NCBI RefSeq assembly: GCF_006968745.1
Contig: NZ_CP030118.1
Span: 6,902,284 to 6,966,283 of the forward strand
Reading direction: 5' to 3'
Length of the DNA: 64,000 nt
Source: Brasilonema sennae CENA114
Lineage (GTDB): Bacteria; Cyanobacteriota; Cyanobacteriia; Cyanobacteriales; Nostocaceae
The stretch's first letter is position 1, and the number at the start of each line of letters is the position of its first letter. The notes below the pieces were generated by a model, which saw only the letters and a list, made by a program, of their open reading frames with translations, was not told where the DNA came from and ran no database searches. Shown here piece after piece: positions 8,679-16,748 of this stretch. The translations under genes were made by a program, and so were the position numbers.

Positions 8679-8699
8679 TTCGCGTATAATTTACGCGAA
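8679..8699. terminator. hairpin between convergent genes
   Basis: TTCGCGTA (8679-8686) pairs exactly with TACGCGAA (8692-8699) around TAATT. An outer GGACTTT (8657-8663) with AAAGTCC (8707-8713) can extend it. It lies between the surface protein stop and the convergent 97-residue ORF and may end transcripts from both sides. Confidence 0.5.
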
Positions 8700-8721
8700 T
8701 CAAACGAAAGTCCGTGACTTC

Positions 8722-9015
8722 TCAATTGACTGTCTCTGTAATTTCAATGCTAGAATTGGTTGCCCCAGCTACTGAGAACACTGGCACTTTTCCAAAGAGG
8801 GCATCTGCATAATGGTTGACACATCCTTCAATCAGGTTCACATTTTGAAACATATCGGCGATCGCCTGATTGACCACTCGCCCTTCTTGTGTCTCTCCCT
8901 TCCCACGAATTCCTATCCAGTATTGAAACAAATTAGATTCGTAGTAGTTTCTGTTATCTTCTACAAAATTTCTATGTAAATAATCCCCTTCACGAGTAAA
9001 GTTGGGTTTAATCAT
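8722..9015 (-). pseudogene. short ORF, possibly the N-terminal remnant of a phage portal protein
   Basis: The frame gives 97 residues from an ATG at 9015. The stretch RVVNQAIADMFQNVNLIEGCVNHYADALFGKVP resembles the early part of SPP1-type phage portal proteins, where a helix leading into D-A-L-F/L-G-K-x-P follows a YY-x-G-x-G region. Portal proteins are 400 or more residues, so this would be a remnant, and the last 15 residues look like unrelated sequence before a chance stop. There is no ribosome-binding site. It lies beside a decayed transposase. It could instead be a small lineage-specific gene. Family call is weak. Confidence 0.35.
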
Positions 9016-9130
9016 AATCTTTTATGGGTTGTGCAAATTTGTACTACCTTCTAAATTACAATATCGCGTATAGAAAGCCGATGAGATAAAACGATGACCT
9101 TAAGTAAAAAGACAGGAACTTCCCTCAAAG

Positions 9131-9516
9131 CAGCGGTCTTATTTGAACTGGGATGATCCAACTGAGCGCTCAATAGCGTTAGAAACCATTCTCAACGCTT
9201 TAGATAGACTGGAGTTGCAGTTACAAAAAAAACTGAATATTCGGCGCTAAATGACGCTCAAGAAGTACTCGAAGTGGCGCGACAAATTCAACTGCAAAAT
9301 GTAACTATTGATGAAATTGGGCAACCAATACTGAGTAAAGGTGTAGCTAAAGCTCGTCGCATTTCAATTGAAGACCCACCAGATATGCGTCATGGACGTA
9401 AAGTCTGTCGGGGGAAGCAACCCAAGCGGCGAGCTTTACGTAAAAGTCGCTCACAACGGTTTGATGGCTATAAACGTCATCACCTACTAGTCGGAAACCT
9501 CACGGAAGCCTGCTAA
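9131..9516 (+). pseudogene. decayed IS1182-like transposase fragment
   Basis: Reading from 9131 gives QRSYLNWDDPTERSIALETI and on to LDRLELQLQKKL, the N-terminal part of a known cyanobacterial DDE transposase type. A frame change in the A-run near 9230 leads to TEYSALNDAQEVLEVARQIQ and then RRISIEDPPDMRHGRK and RFDGYKRH in the frame of 9274-9516. The catalytic core before and after is missing, so the gene is dead. It holds a 42-bp in-frame insertion at about 9396-9437. Family assignment from the SxxDxDMRHGRKSKSxxFxGYKxH pattern is good. Confidence 0.75.
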
Positions 9517-9624
9517 AAAAATCTATTGTAAATTTTTGTAACCTTTCCCACAGGATTTGGATAAAAGCCACAATTACCATCCGATAGTTTTTAGAGGAAT
9601 ACGATTCTCGCCAATGAATAATTT

Positions 9625-10296
9625 ATGAACGAGCAACAGCTTCAAGAGCTAGCTCTACAAGCCCAACAACACGCCCTAGGGACAACAATTAGACGGATAA
9701 CTTTATCAAAACTAATCGATGATATATACCGCTCAGGCAAACTTTGCCACCCATATAAAGGTCAATTTTCAGGAGTTTATGAACAAATTTATCAGGAGGC
9801 TGTACAAGACCTATTTTTGTATATCTGTAAAAATCTTCATAAGTACGACCCGGAACGGGCTTCATTTATGACTTGGGTTAATATGTTATTAAGTCAACGT
9901 TTTTTTAAAGAGGCTATTCCCAAAATAATTGGTAAAGCCAATGAAATTAATGTCGAAAGCTCTGTCTTAGAAAACTTGGAAGATTTGGTATTTGACGATA
10001 GCGAGAACGAGGATAATTATATCTTTGCTTTTAAAAAAATCAGACGATATATAGAGATAGACCCAAAAGGAATTTTTAAACAAGCACATATCAAAAAATA
10101 TCCGCAAGTAAATTTCCAAGAAATTGCTGTTAAAAGATGGTCAGGTATATCTTGGAAAGACATTTCCGAAGAATTGAATATTCCAGTGGCAACATTAAGT
10201 AATTTTTATCAGCGAACTTTAGAAAAATTTCGCGACGAATTTAGAGATTTATGTGGTAGTGAAGACTTAACGAGTGAGGAAAAAAACTATGAGTGA
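9625..10296 (+). CDS. sigma-70-like factor upstream of DUF1822
   Basis: A protein of 223 residues with sigma-factor layout. Residues about 50-95 (YQEAVQDLFLYICKNLHKYD, then FMTWVNMLLSQRFFKE) match sigma region 2, with the D-x-x-x-A-S-F-x-T/F-W helix pair. Residues about 172-205 (ISWKDISEELNIPVATLSNF, then QRTLEKFR) form a region-4-like helix-turn-helix. The linker is longer and the core less conserved than in ECF sigmas, so promoter binding is inferred. The start ATG at 9625 has no close ribosome-binding site; a 4-codon mini-ORF from 9614 ends in TGA overlapping this ATG, which may couple translation. The stop overlaps the DUF1822 start, so the two are one operon. Composition is AT-rich. Confidence 0.75.
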   Translation: MNEQQLQELALQAQQHALGTTIRRITLSKLIDDIYRSGKLCHPYKGQFSGVYEQIYQEAVQDLFLYICKNLHKYDPERASFMTWVNMLLSQRFFKEAIPKIIGKANEINVESSVLENLEDLVFDDSENEDNYIFAFKKIRRYIEIDPKGIFKQAHIKKYPQVNFQEIAVKRWSGISWKDISEELNIPVATLSNFYQRTLEKFRDEFRDLCGSEDLTSEEKNYE

Positions 10297-11278
10297 CATG
10301 GCAACTATTTCTACATTTACTGGTCCGATATCAACCGTCGCTCGCAGGCTGGCAGAAAAATGCTCAAGACAGCAAGCTACCCCAGAAAAAAGCCAGCAGG
10401 TTTTGCTTAATACCTTGTCTGTATCTTTTGTGAATTTCTATCTAGATTGTATGGGGTTTGAAACTGACACTTATGCGAGTGACAGTTGGAATCCGGTACA
10501 ACAAACTCTGATGGATGTAGCTGATTTATTGATTACAAATTTGGGGAAGTTGGAATGCCGTCCGGTATTAGAAAATGCACAGTTTGTTTATGTGCCACAG
10601 GAAGTCCAATCAAACCGGATTGGCTATGTTGCTGTGGAAATAAGTGAAGATTTACAATCAGCCAAGTTGTTAGGATTTGTCAAGGAGGTATCAATTGAAT
10701 ACTTACCTATTAATCAACTAAATCCTCTAGAAAATTTACTGAATTATTTAGAATCTCTACAATTACAAACAACTAAAGACAAGAGTCAAAATTTAGGTTT
10801 ATCTAATCAAAATTTGGGTTCATCTAGCCAAAGTGTTGTGAACTTCAAAAGATGGTTTGAGAATATTTTTGATTCAGGTTGGTCAACAATTGAATCTATA
10901 TTCTTAACTGAACCAGTTTGGCAATTTAGAAGTGCTGAAGATGGATTAAAAAACTCTGTTGAACGGGCTAAATTGATTGATTTTGGGATAAAAGCCAACA
11001 GAGAATCAGTAGGGATAGTTGTTAAAGTCAGTCATGACGAAAGCAACTGTGACGAGATGAAAATTATTGTGGAGTTACACCCAACAAATGGTCAAGAGTA
11101 CTTGCCATCTTCTCTGCATGTGATGATTTTAGATGAAGAGGGAACTGCTGTTATGGAAGCTAAAGCCAAAAACGATAACAAAAAAATTGCATTGGAGTTT
11201 AACGCTGCTGTGGGGGATAATTTCAGCGTCAATATAGCTTTAGAAAATGTCAGCGTAGTAGAAAATTTTGTTGTCTAG
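10289..11278 (+). CDS. DUF1822 family protein
   Basis: A protein of 329 residues from ATG 10289, which follows GAGGAA and overlaps the upstream stop (ATGAGTGA), so translation is likely coupled to the sigma-like factor. The N-terminal 200 residues fit cyanobacterial DUF1822: QQVLLNTLSVSFVNFYLDCM, then NPVQQTLMDVADLLI, CRPVLENAQFVYVPQEV, YVAVEISEDLQSAKLLGF and LNPLENLLNYLESL. The C-terminal 80 residues (GIVVKVSHDESNCDEMKIIV on) form a separate beta-rich domain with Cys. No enzyme motif is seen. In my recollection DUF1822 genes often sit beside sigma-like and CHAT genes in cyanobacteria; the role is unknown. Confidence 0.85.
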   Translation: MSDMATISTFTGPISTVARRLAEKCSRQQATPEKSQQVLLNTLSVSFVNFYLDCMGFETDTYASDSWNPVQQTLMDVADLLITNLGKLECRPVLENAQFVYVPQEVQSNRIGYVAVEISEDLQSAKLLGFVKEVSIEYLPINQLNPLENLLNYLESLQLQTTKDKSQNLGLSNQNLGSSSQSVVNFKRWFENIFDSGWSTIESIFLTEPVWQFRSAEDGLKNSVERAKLIDFGIKANRESVGIVVKVSHDESNCDEMKIIVELHPTNGQEYLPSSLHVMILDEEGTAVMEAKAKNDNKKIALEFNAAVGDNFSVNIALENVSVVENFVV

Positions 11279-11766
11279 AAAATTACCAAGCCCCTTCCGG
11301 GCGGGAACAGGAAACTCTTAATAGGGAACAGTGAAAGGGTTTTTGTATTCGCAATGTATTTAGAGAACTAGCCATTTCTAAGGCACCCGTTCCAGAAAAT
11401 TGTATCTCAGAAAGGAATATTGCCGTTATACCATTTCACGAAATACTTGATACAAATGATTTTTCTACAATTATTTCCCCCTGCACCCTGCACCCTGCCC
11501 CCCTGCTGTCCATTTGTATCAATCTTAAAGTGAAACGGTATTACCCGTGCTTCTTTCTTTGTATATCAAATTACTATGAAATTTTGAAACGATTGCTAGA
11601 CAAAAAACTATATTTTATGCTTTTACCTTCAGCATCCAAAATTTTGTTTGGCCACAGTCTAACCTGACATTAATGAAAGCGATAGGTTGCAATTCAAGTT
11701 TAATTTTTGCGTAAATTTCTTAGAGAAAGTGTAGCTTAAATAGAAGCACTCATTTTTTTGCGACCA
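11279..11766. other. 488-bp intergenic region between DUF1822 and the CHAT gene
   Basis: No gene is seen. It contains GGGAACAG/GAACAGTG repeat scraps near 11300-11335 and the inverted-repeat element at 11429-11540. The last 200 bp are AT-rich and may hold the CHAT gene promoter, but no convincing -35/-10 pair stands out. Confidence 0.6.
11429..11540. repeat. MITE-like imperfect inverted repeat with C-rich centre
   Basis: TACCATTTCAC (11429-11439) and TTGATACAAATG (11447-11458) on the left face CATTTGTATCAA (11511-11522) and GTGAAACGGTA (11530-11540) on the right, in inverted order. The inner arms match exactly over 12 bp and the outer arms differ at one base. The centre has CACCCTG direct repeats and a C-run. 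Confidence 0.7.
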
Positions 11767-14700
11767 ATGACAAAATTAGTTGTCTTAAAATTAGACGGCG
11801 ATTTACAACAGGGTGTAAGGGTAACGCTTTCAATTGCTTTTGAAGGTATTAGTCCTCATAAAGAAGTCACTGGTAATCTACCAACAGTTACAGAATTGCA
11901 GACAACAATTGACCAATGGCGATCGCACTATCGAAGCTTAGGAAGTCCAAATCGCGCTCTCAAAGCTAAAAAAGTTACTTACGATGGTTCTATTACTGGC
12001 AAATACGAAGACTGCAAAAATTCCGCAACTGAGTTACAAAAGCGACTAAATAACTGGCTGCTTTCGGAATCTTTTCGCTCCATCCGGGAGAGTTGGTTAA
12101 AAGAATTACAAGAAAATGAAATAGTACGGATACTAATTCGCACATCTAGTCCACAATTACGACAAATACCTTGGCATCTTTGGGATTTGGTGGAAGAATA
12201 CCCCCATGCCGAACTGGCTTTGAGTGCAACCGATTATCAAAAAACTATAACAACGAAAACTCCTACCTACAGAGATAAAGTCAAAATTCTGGCGATTTTG
12301 GGCAACAGTACTGGTATTGATGTGGAAACAGACCGCAGGTTACTCAATAGTTTACCGGATGCCGATGTCACCTTTTTAGTACAGCCCCAACGTCATGAAA
12401 TTAATGACCAATTGTGGGAAAAACCTTGGGATATCCTGTTTTTTGCAGGTCATAGTCAAACTGTAGGAGATAGGGGTCGCATATATATTAATGAAAATAA
12501 AGAAAGCTTAACTACTGATGACCTCAAATATGGCTTGAAAAAGGCGAAGAGCAACGGGTTAGCCGTGGCGATTTTCAATTCCTGTGATGGTTTAGGATTA
12601 GCATCTGAGTTAGAAACGCTACATATTCCCCAAATTATTGTCATGCGGGAACAAGTACCAGATGAAGTGGCGCAGATATTTTTAAAGCATTTTTTAGAGA
12701 ATTTTGCTTCGGGTAGTAAGTCCTTATATCAAGCAGCCAAGGAAGCCAGGTTAAAGTTGCATGGACTTGAGGATAAATATCCCTGTGCTTCTTGGTTACC
12801 AGTAATTTGTCACAATACAGGTGCAACCCCACCAAATTGGTTAGACTTAGGTCGCCGTCCCACCGATATTATTCCCTATCGTGGTTTATTTGCCTTCCGG
12901 GAGGAAGATGCACAATTCTTTTTTGGACGAGAAACTTTCACCGATATGTTGGTGGATGCAGTACAAAATCAACCCTTGGTAGCGGTGATTGGTTCTAGTG
13001 GTAGTGGTAAATCCAGTGTGGTGTTTGCAGGTTTGGTCAAACGTCTGCGAGATGCTGGAAATTGGCATATTGTTGACTTTCGTCCCGGTTCCAGACCCTT
13101 GTTTAATCTGGCAACTGCCCTTGTTGACCAGCAAGAATACTGTTTTGATAGAGCTTACCTTGAAAAAGCAGGGGAGCGCTTAGCAGGGAGCAGGGGAGAA
13201 AAGGAGCAAGGGAGCGGTAAGCGGAGCTATCCCGTAGGGAATCGCCCACAAGGAAATTCTCAAAAAGAGTCCCAAATCACCGAACCTGTACTTAGCCGCA
13301 CTGAACGCTTGCGGGAGATTAGAAACCTTGCCAGCGACCTGGAACAGTATGAAAATGGGTTGCGGGATGTGGTGGATGATATCCTCAAACTTGACCCCAG
13401 CCAGCGTTTGTTGCTAGTTGCTGACCAATTTGAAGAACTTTACACTCTTTGCAGAGATACAGGAGAACGCCAAACTTTTCTAGATAGATTACTCGAAGCA
13501 ATCTATAATTGTCGTAATTTTACTTTTGTCATCACTCTTAGGGCAGATTTTTTGGGACAAGCATTATCTTATCGTCCCTTTGCCGATGCCTTACAGTATG
13601 CAGACTTAAAACTTGGTCCGATGACGGATGAGGAATTGCAAGCAGCAGTAGAAAAACCTGCGGCGTTGCTGGGGGTGACAATTGAGGAGGGGCTTGTTGA
13701 GCGCATTCTTTCCACTATTAGTGTCGAACCGGGGAATTTACCTTTATTGGAGTTTGCCTTGACTCAACTGTGGGCAAAACAACAAGATGCCCAGTTAACC
13801 CGTGCTGTTTACAAGGAAATTGGTGGAGTAGAAGCAGCATTAGCTTGTTATGCTGACCAAGCATATAATCAGCTTAACTTTGAGGAAAAAGAAAGGGCAC
13901 AGCGAATTTTTATCCAACTGGTGCATCCAGGGGAAGGAGCGGAGGATACCCGTCGTGTAGCTACCCGTGCTGAGGTGGGTGAAGAAAATTGGGATTTGGT
14001 AACTCGCTTGGCTAATGCTCGTTTAGTAGTTACGGGAAGGGATGAGAAAACGGGTTTAGATACAGTAGAGGTTGTTCATGAAGCCTTGATCCGCAGTTGG
14101 GGACAATTACATCAGTGGATGCAGCAAGATAGGGACTTTCGTCACTGGCAAGAGCAATTGCGGGTAGCAATGCGTACTTGGGAGAGTAGCGGTAATGATG
14201 AAGGGGCGCTGTTGCGAGGTAAGCCACTGGTAGATGCTGAATATTGGGAAAGACAACGTTTTTTAGAATTGAGTCCGGTGGAGAGGAGTTTTATTGGGCT
14301 AAGTGTGGAATTGCGCGATAGGGAACAAAAGCAGCAAGAACGCAGAAGACGGCTGACTTTTTCTGGACTGGCAGCGGGTTTGGTGTTAGCTTTGGGTTTA
14401 GCTGGGCTAGCGGGTATAGGCTGGGGGAATGCTGAAATCAGTCAAATTAATGCCTTAACCCAAAGTTCCGATGGGTTTTTGAGTTCAAATAATGGGCGAA
14501 AAGCTGTCGAATCAAGCGTAAAAGCTGCTATAAAAATGCGAGGTAAATTCTGGGTAGATGCGAATACACGCACTCAGGTAAAACTGGCATTATTAAATAC
14601 AGTTCACAATGTTGCCGCACCTAACACCTTGGGAGGACACGCAAACTGGGTTAATGGCATCAGTTTCAGTCCCGATGGCAAGATGCTAGCTTCTGTCAGT

Positions 14701-15729
14701 AATGACAGCACGGTGAAACTGTGGGATACCAGCACCAGCAAAGAAATCAAAACCCTTACTGGGCATACAAACGCGGTTAATGGCATCAGTTTCAGTCCCG
14801 ATGGCAAGATGCTAGCCTCTGTCAGTAATGACAGCACGGTGAAACTGTGGGATACCAGCACCGGCAAAGAAATCAAAACCCTTACTGGACACGCAAACGC
14901 GGTTAATGGCATCACCTTCAGTCCCGATGGCAAGATGCTAGCTTCTGCCAGTAATGACAGCACGGTGAAACTGTGGGATACCAGCACCGGCAAAGAAATC
15001 AAAACTCTTACTGGGCATACAAACGCGGTTAATGGCATCACCTTTAGCCCAGATGGCAAGATGCTAGCTTCTGCCAGTGCTGACAGCACGGTGAAACTGT
15101 GGGATACCAGCACCGGCAAAGAAATCAAAACCCTTACTGGACACGCAAACTGGGTTTTTGGCATCAGCTTCAGTCCCGATGGCAAGATGCTAGCAACAGC
15201 CGGTGTTGACAAGACGGTGAAACTGTGGGATGCCATCACAGGCAAGGAAATCAAAACCCTTACTGAGCATACAAACTGGGTTAATGGCATCAGCTTCAGT
15301 CCAGATGGCAAGATACTAGCAACAGCCAGTAATGACAGCACGGTGAAACTGTGGGATACCAGCACCGGCAAGGAAATCAAAACCCTTACTGGGCATACAA
15401 ACGCGGTTAATGGCATCAGCTTCAGTCCCGATGGCAAGATGCTAGCTTCTGCCAGTGCTGACAGCACGGTGAAACTGTGGGATACCAGCACAGGCAAAGA
15501 AATCAAAACCCTTACTGGGCATACAAACTGGGTTTTTGGCATCAGCTTCAGTCCCGATGGCAAGATGCTAGCAACAGCCGGTGTTGACAAGACGGTGAAA
15601 CTGTGGAGGCTGGATTTTGATTATTTACTCAACGAAGGGTGCAATTTTATGCGCGAGTATTATAAAACCAATCCCCCTGATAATGAGAGTGACAAGCACT
15701 TGTGTGATGGAGTTGGTAATAAGAAGTAG
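11767..15729 (+). CDS. CHAT protease domain - STAND NTPase - WD40 repeat protein
   Basis: A protein of 1320 residues. The start at 11767 (MTKLVVLKLDGDLQQG) is the usual N-terminus of this family; the upstream TTG is rejected. Residues about 1-120 are the family N-domain. About 150-355 form a CHAT (caspase-like) domain with His229 in FFAGHSQT and Cys273 in IFNSCDG, the expected dyad. About 375-830 are an AAA/STAND-type NTPase with Walker A GSSGSGKSS (409-417, Lys415) and Walker B LLLVADQFEEL (Asp553), then a winged-helix and helical arm. A transmembrane helix lies at about 864-885. Residues about 957-1283 are eight WD40 repeats of exactly 42 residues. A low-complexity segment at about 470-508 appears to be an inserted repeat. 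It probably senses a ligand through the propeller, oligomerises with nucleotide and activates the protease. Promoter is separate from DUF1822. Confidence 0.9.
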   Translation: MTKLVVLKLDGDLQQGVRVTLSIAFEGISPHKEVTGNLPTVTELQTTIDQWRSHYRSLGSPNRALKAKKVTYDGSITGKYEDCKNSATELQKRLNNWLLSESFRSIRESWLKELQENEIVRILIRTSSPQLRQIPWHLWDLVEEYPHAELALSATDYQKTITTKTPTYRDKVKILAILGNSTGIDVETDRRLLNSLPDADVTFLVQPQRHEINDQLWEKPWDILFFAGHSQTVGDRGRIYINENKESLTTDDLKYGLKKAKSNGLAVAIFNSCDGLGLASELETLHIPQIIVMREQVPDEVAQIFLKHFLENFASGSKSLYQAAKEARLKLHGLEDKYPCASWLPVICHNTGATPPNWLDLGRRPTDIIPYRGLFAFREEDAQFFFGRETFTDMLVDAVQNQPLVAVIGSSGSGKSSVVFAGLVKRLRDAGNWHIVDFRPGSRPLFNLATALVDQQEYCFDRAYLEKAGERLAGSRGEKEQGSGKRSYPVGNRPQGNSQKESQITEPVLSRTERLREIRNLASDLEQYENGLRDVVDDILKLDPSQRLLLVADQFEELYTLCRDTGERQTFLDRLLEAIYNCRNFTFVITLRADFLGQALSYRPFADALQYADLKLGPMTDEELQAAVEKPAALLGVTIEEGLVERILSTISVEPGNLPLLEFALTQLWAKQQDAQLTRAVYKEIGGVEAALACYADQAYNQLNFEEKERAQRIFIQLVHPGEGAEDTRRVATRAEVGEENWDLVTRLANARLVVTGRDEKTGLDTVEVVHEALIRSWGQLHQWMQQDRDFRHWQEQLRVAMRTWESSGNDEGALLRGKPLVDAEYWERQRFLELSPVERSFIGLSVELRDREQKQQERRRRLTFSGLAAGLVLALGLAGLAGIGWGNAEISQINALTQSSDGFLSSNNGRKAVESSVKAAIKMRGKFWVDANTRTQVKLALLNTVHNVAAPNTLGGHANWVNGISFSPDGKMLASVSNDSTVKLWDTSTSKEIKTLTGHTNAVNGISFSPDGKMLASVSNDSTVKLWDTSTGKEIKTLTGHANAVNGITFSPDGKMLASASNDSTVKLWDTSTGKEIKTLTGHTNAVNGITFSPDGKMLASASADSTVKLWDTSTGKEIKTLTGHANWVFGISFSPDGKMLATAGVDKTVKLWDAITGKEIKTLTEHTNWVNGISFSPDGKILATASNDSTVKLWDTSTGKEIKTLTGHTNAVNGISFSPDGKMLASASADSTVKLWDTSTGKEIKTLTGHTNWVFGISFSPDGKMLATAGVDKTVKLWRLDFDYLLNEGCNFMREYYKTNPPDNESDKHLCDGVGNKK
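13165..13290 (+). repeat. dispersed repeat inserted in frame inside the STAND domain
   Basis: GGGGAGCGCTTAGCAGGGAG and following GAGCAGGGGAGAA/GGAGCAAGGGAGC purine-rich modules resemble intergenic repeats of this genome (compare 34590-34735, with CGGAGCAGGGGG). They encode GSRGEKEQGSGKRSYPVGN, a low-complexity segment foreign to the NTPase fold, without breaking the frame. Confidence 0.65.
14635..15612 (+). repeat. eight tandem 126-bp WD40 coding repeats
   Basis: Units begin at 14635, 14761, 14887, 15013, 15139, 15265, 15391 and 15517, exactly 126 bp apart. CACGGTGAAACTGTGGGATA and GAAATCAAAACCCTTACTGG recur almost unchanged. Blades 3-4-5 and 6-7-8 share ordered signatures (ASNDST, ASADST, AGVDKT), so a 378-bp block seems to have been duplicated. 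Confidence 0.92.
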
Positions 15730-15857
15730 TGAGGGGCTGTAATTTTTGACAATTCAATTGAACTTTAGCGTAGTCAAACTTTTATTTGGGGTATTTCAAA
15801 CTCTTTTAGGCAGTTTTTAAAATCAATCTATTATCAAGGCAATATCAACAGCATAAC

Positions 15858-15882
15858 AGTACCTTTAAAGGTACTTTTTTTA
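15858..15882 (+). terminator. Rho-independent terminator behind the CHAT gene
   Basis: The 18-bp palindrome AGTACCTTTAAAGGTACT (15858-15875) is followed by seven T residues. It lies 130 bp past the CHAT stop on the same strand. Confidence 0.8.
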
Positions 15883-16097
15883 TGTAATTCTATCGTCAGA
15901 AAAGTACCCATTAGGGTAATACCATTTCATCTAAATGTATGCTGAAGAAAATACCCCAACAAACTTAGGATATTTTATAAAGTTTTGTTAAAACTCTGCT
16001 GCATTTCAGATAAAGAGGTTTTTTATTCACCGAGTAATGTGTAGAGCAACCTCGAATTTCTCTCATCATCAAACTTGTAATGTCAGGAAATGAGCGC

Positions 16098-16397
16098 ATG
16101 AACACACACACATTAGATTTACTTTTACCGATACGAAAAAAGCTCGATACTATCGAAATCCAGAATTCAAAATTAGCGCGATTATTGTGCCGAGTAATCC
16201 CGGCTTCTTGCCCATTTGCAAGTGACATCAAACTGTTTGGGAACTTAATTATCCATATACCACCCTTGTGTAAGCTCAATCCTCTGTATGAGCAGTTAAT
16301 TGGTTTACGTTTCCGTGCCCTAAACTACCTTGCTCACTTAAACTCGAACACTTCATGGGATGAAAACGGTGTGAGAAAAAGTAGGCTGAATCGTTGA
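16098..16397 (+). CDS. Mo-dependent nitrogenase C-terminal domain protein
   Basis: A protein of 99 residues. The start at 16098 (MNTHTLDLLLP) has AGGAAA eight bases upstream and is preferred to the ATG at 16080. LLLPIRKKLDTIEIQNSKLA, then LLCRVIPASCPFASDI and IPPLCKLNPLYEQLIGLRFR, is the pattern of the small cyanobacterial family named after the Mo-dependent nitrogenase C-terminus. Despite the name these proteins occur alone and are not nitrogenase subunits; their function is not known to me. Three Cys residues and a Pro-rich HIPPLCKLNP loop are conserved in the family as I recall it. Surrounding non-coding sequence is AT-rich and no nif gene is present here. Confidence 0.8.
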   Translation: MNTHTLDLLLPIRKKLDTIEIQNSKLARLLCRVIPASCPFASDIKLFGNLIIHIPPLCKLNPLYEQLIGLRFRALNYLAHLNSNTSWDENGVRKSRLNR

Positions 16398-16571
16398 CAT
16401 AGTGTCATTAATCCATAATCTGACAATGCCAAACAAAAAAATCAGGTAGCAAAGTTGACTCTTTGTTTAGTCAGCAGTCAAGAAAAATGATTGCTATAGC
16501 AAAGCGCTTGAGCGCTTCGTCATGCTCAAGGTATTCAAAAAATCAATATTAGGATAACTATTAGGAAAACT

Positions 16572-16748
16572 ATGAACAATATTTTATTAATTGATGAACA
16601 TCCTGAAACCAAAAACCTCTTAATGAAATGCTTGGAAACAGCAGGGTGTGTTTGGCTCATGCTCGAAACCACAAATCAAACCTTAAAAATTAGGACAAAT
16701 AATGATGAAACTTCCAACTCAAGCTCAACCTGTTGTCAGAAAAGTTAG
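16572..16748 (+). pseudogene. truncated response-regulator receiver domain
   Basis: A 58-residue frame starts with MNNILLIDEHPETKNLLMKC, the beta1-alpha1 part of a CheY-like receiver, with an acidic residue pair after the first strand (I-D-E). After LETAGC the similarity ends and the rest is Ser/Thr-rich sequence up to a stop at 16746. The phospho-acceptor Asp strand is missing. AGGAAAAC precedes the ATG, so it may still be translated. Its end overlaps the next ORF in another frame, suggesting that recombination placed the small gene at 16702 over it. Confidence 0.6.

Noticed and set aside
14604..15590. Minus-strand 328-residue frame opposite the WD40 repeats
   Set aside because: It is the antisense shadow of the 126-bp repeats; the repetitive protein simply mirrors the WD40 code.
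16500..16530. tRNA-like or regulatory palindrome (AAGCGCTTGAGCGCTT)
   Set aside because: No cloverleaf or T-loop motif; only a short palindrome.
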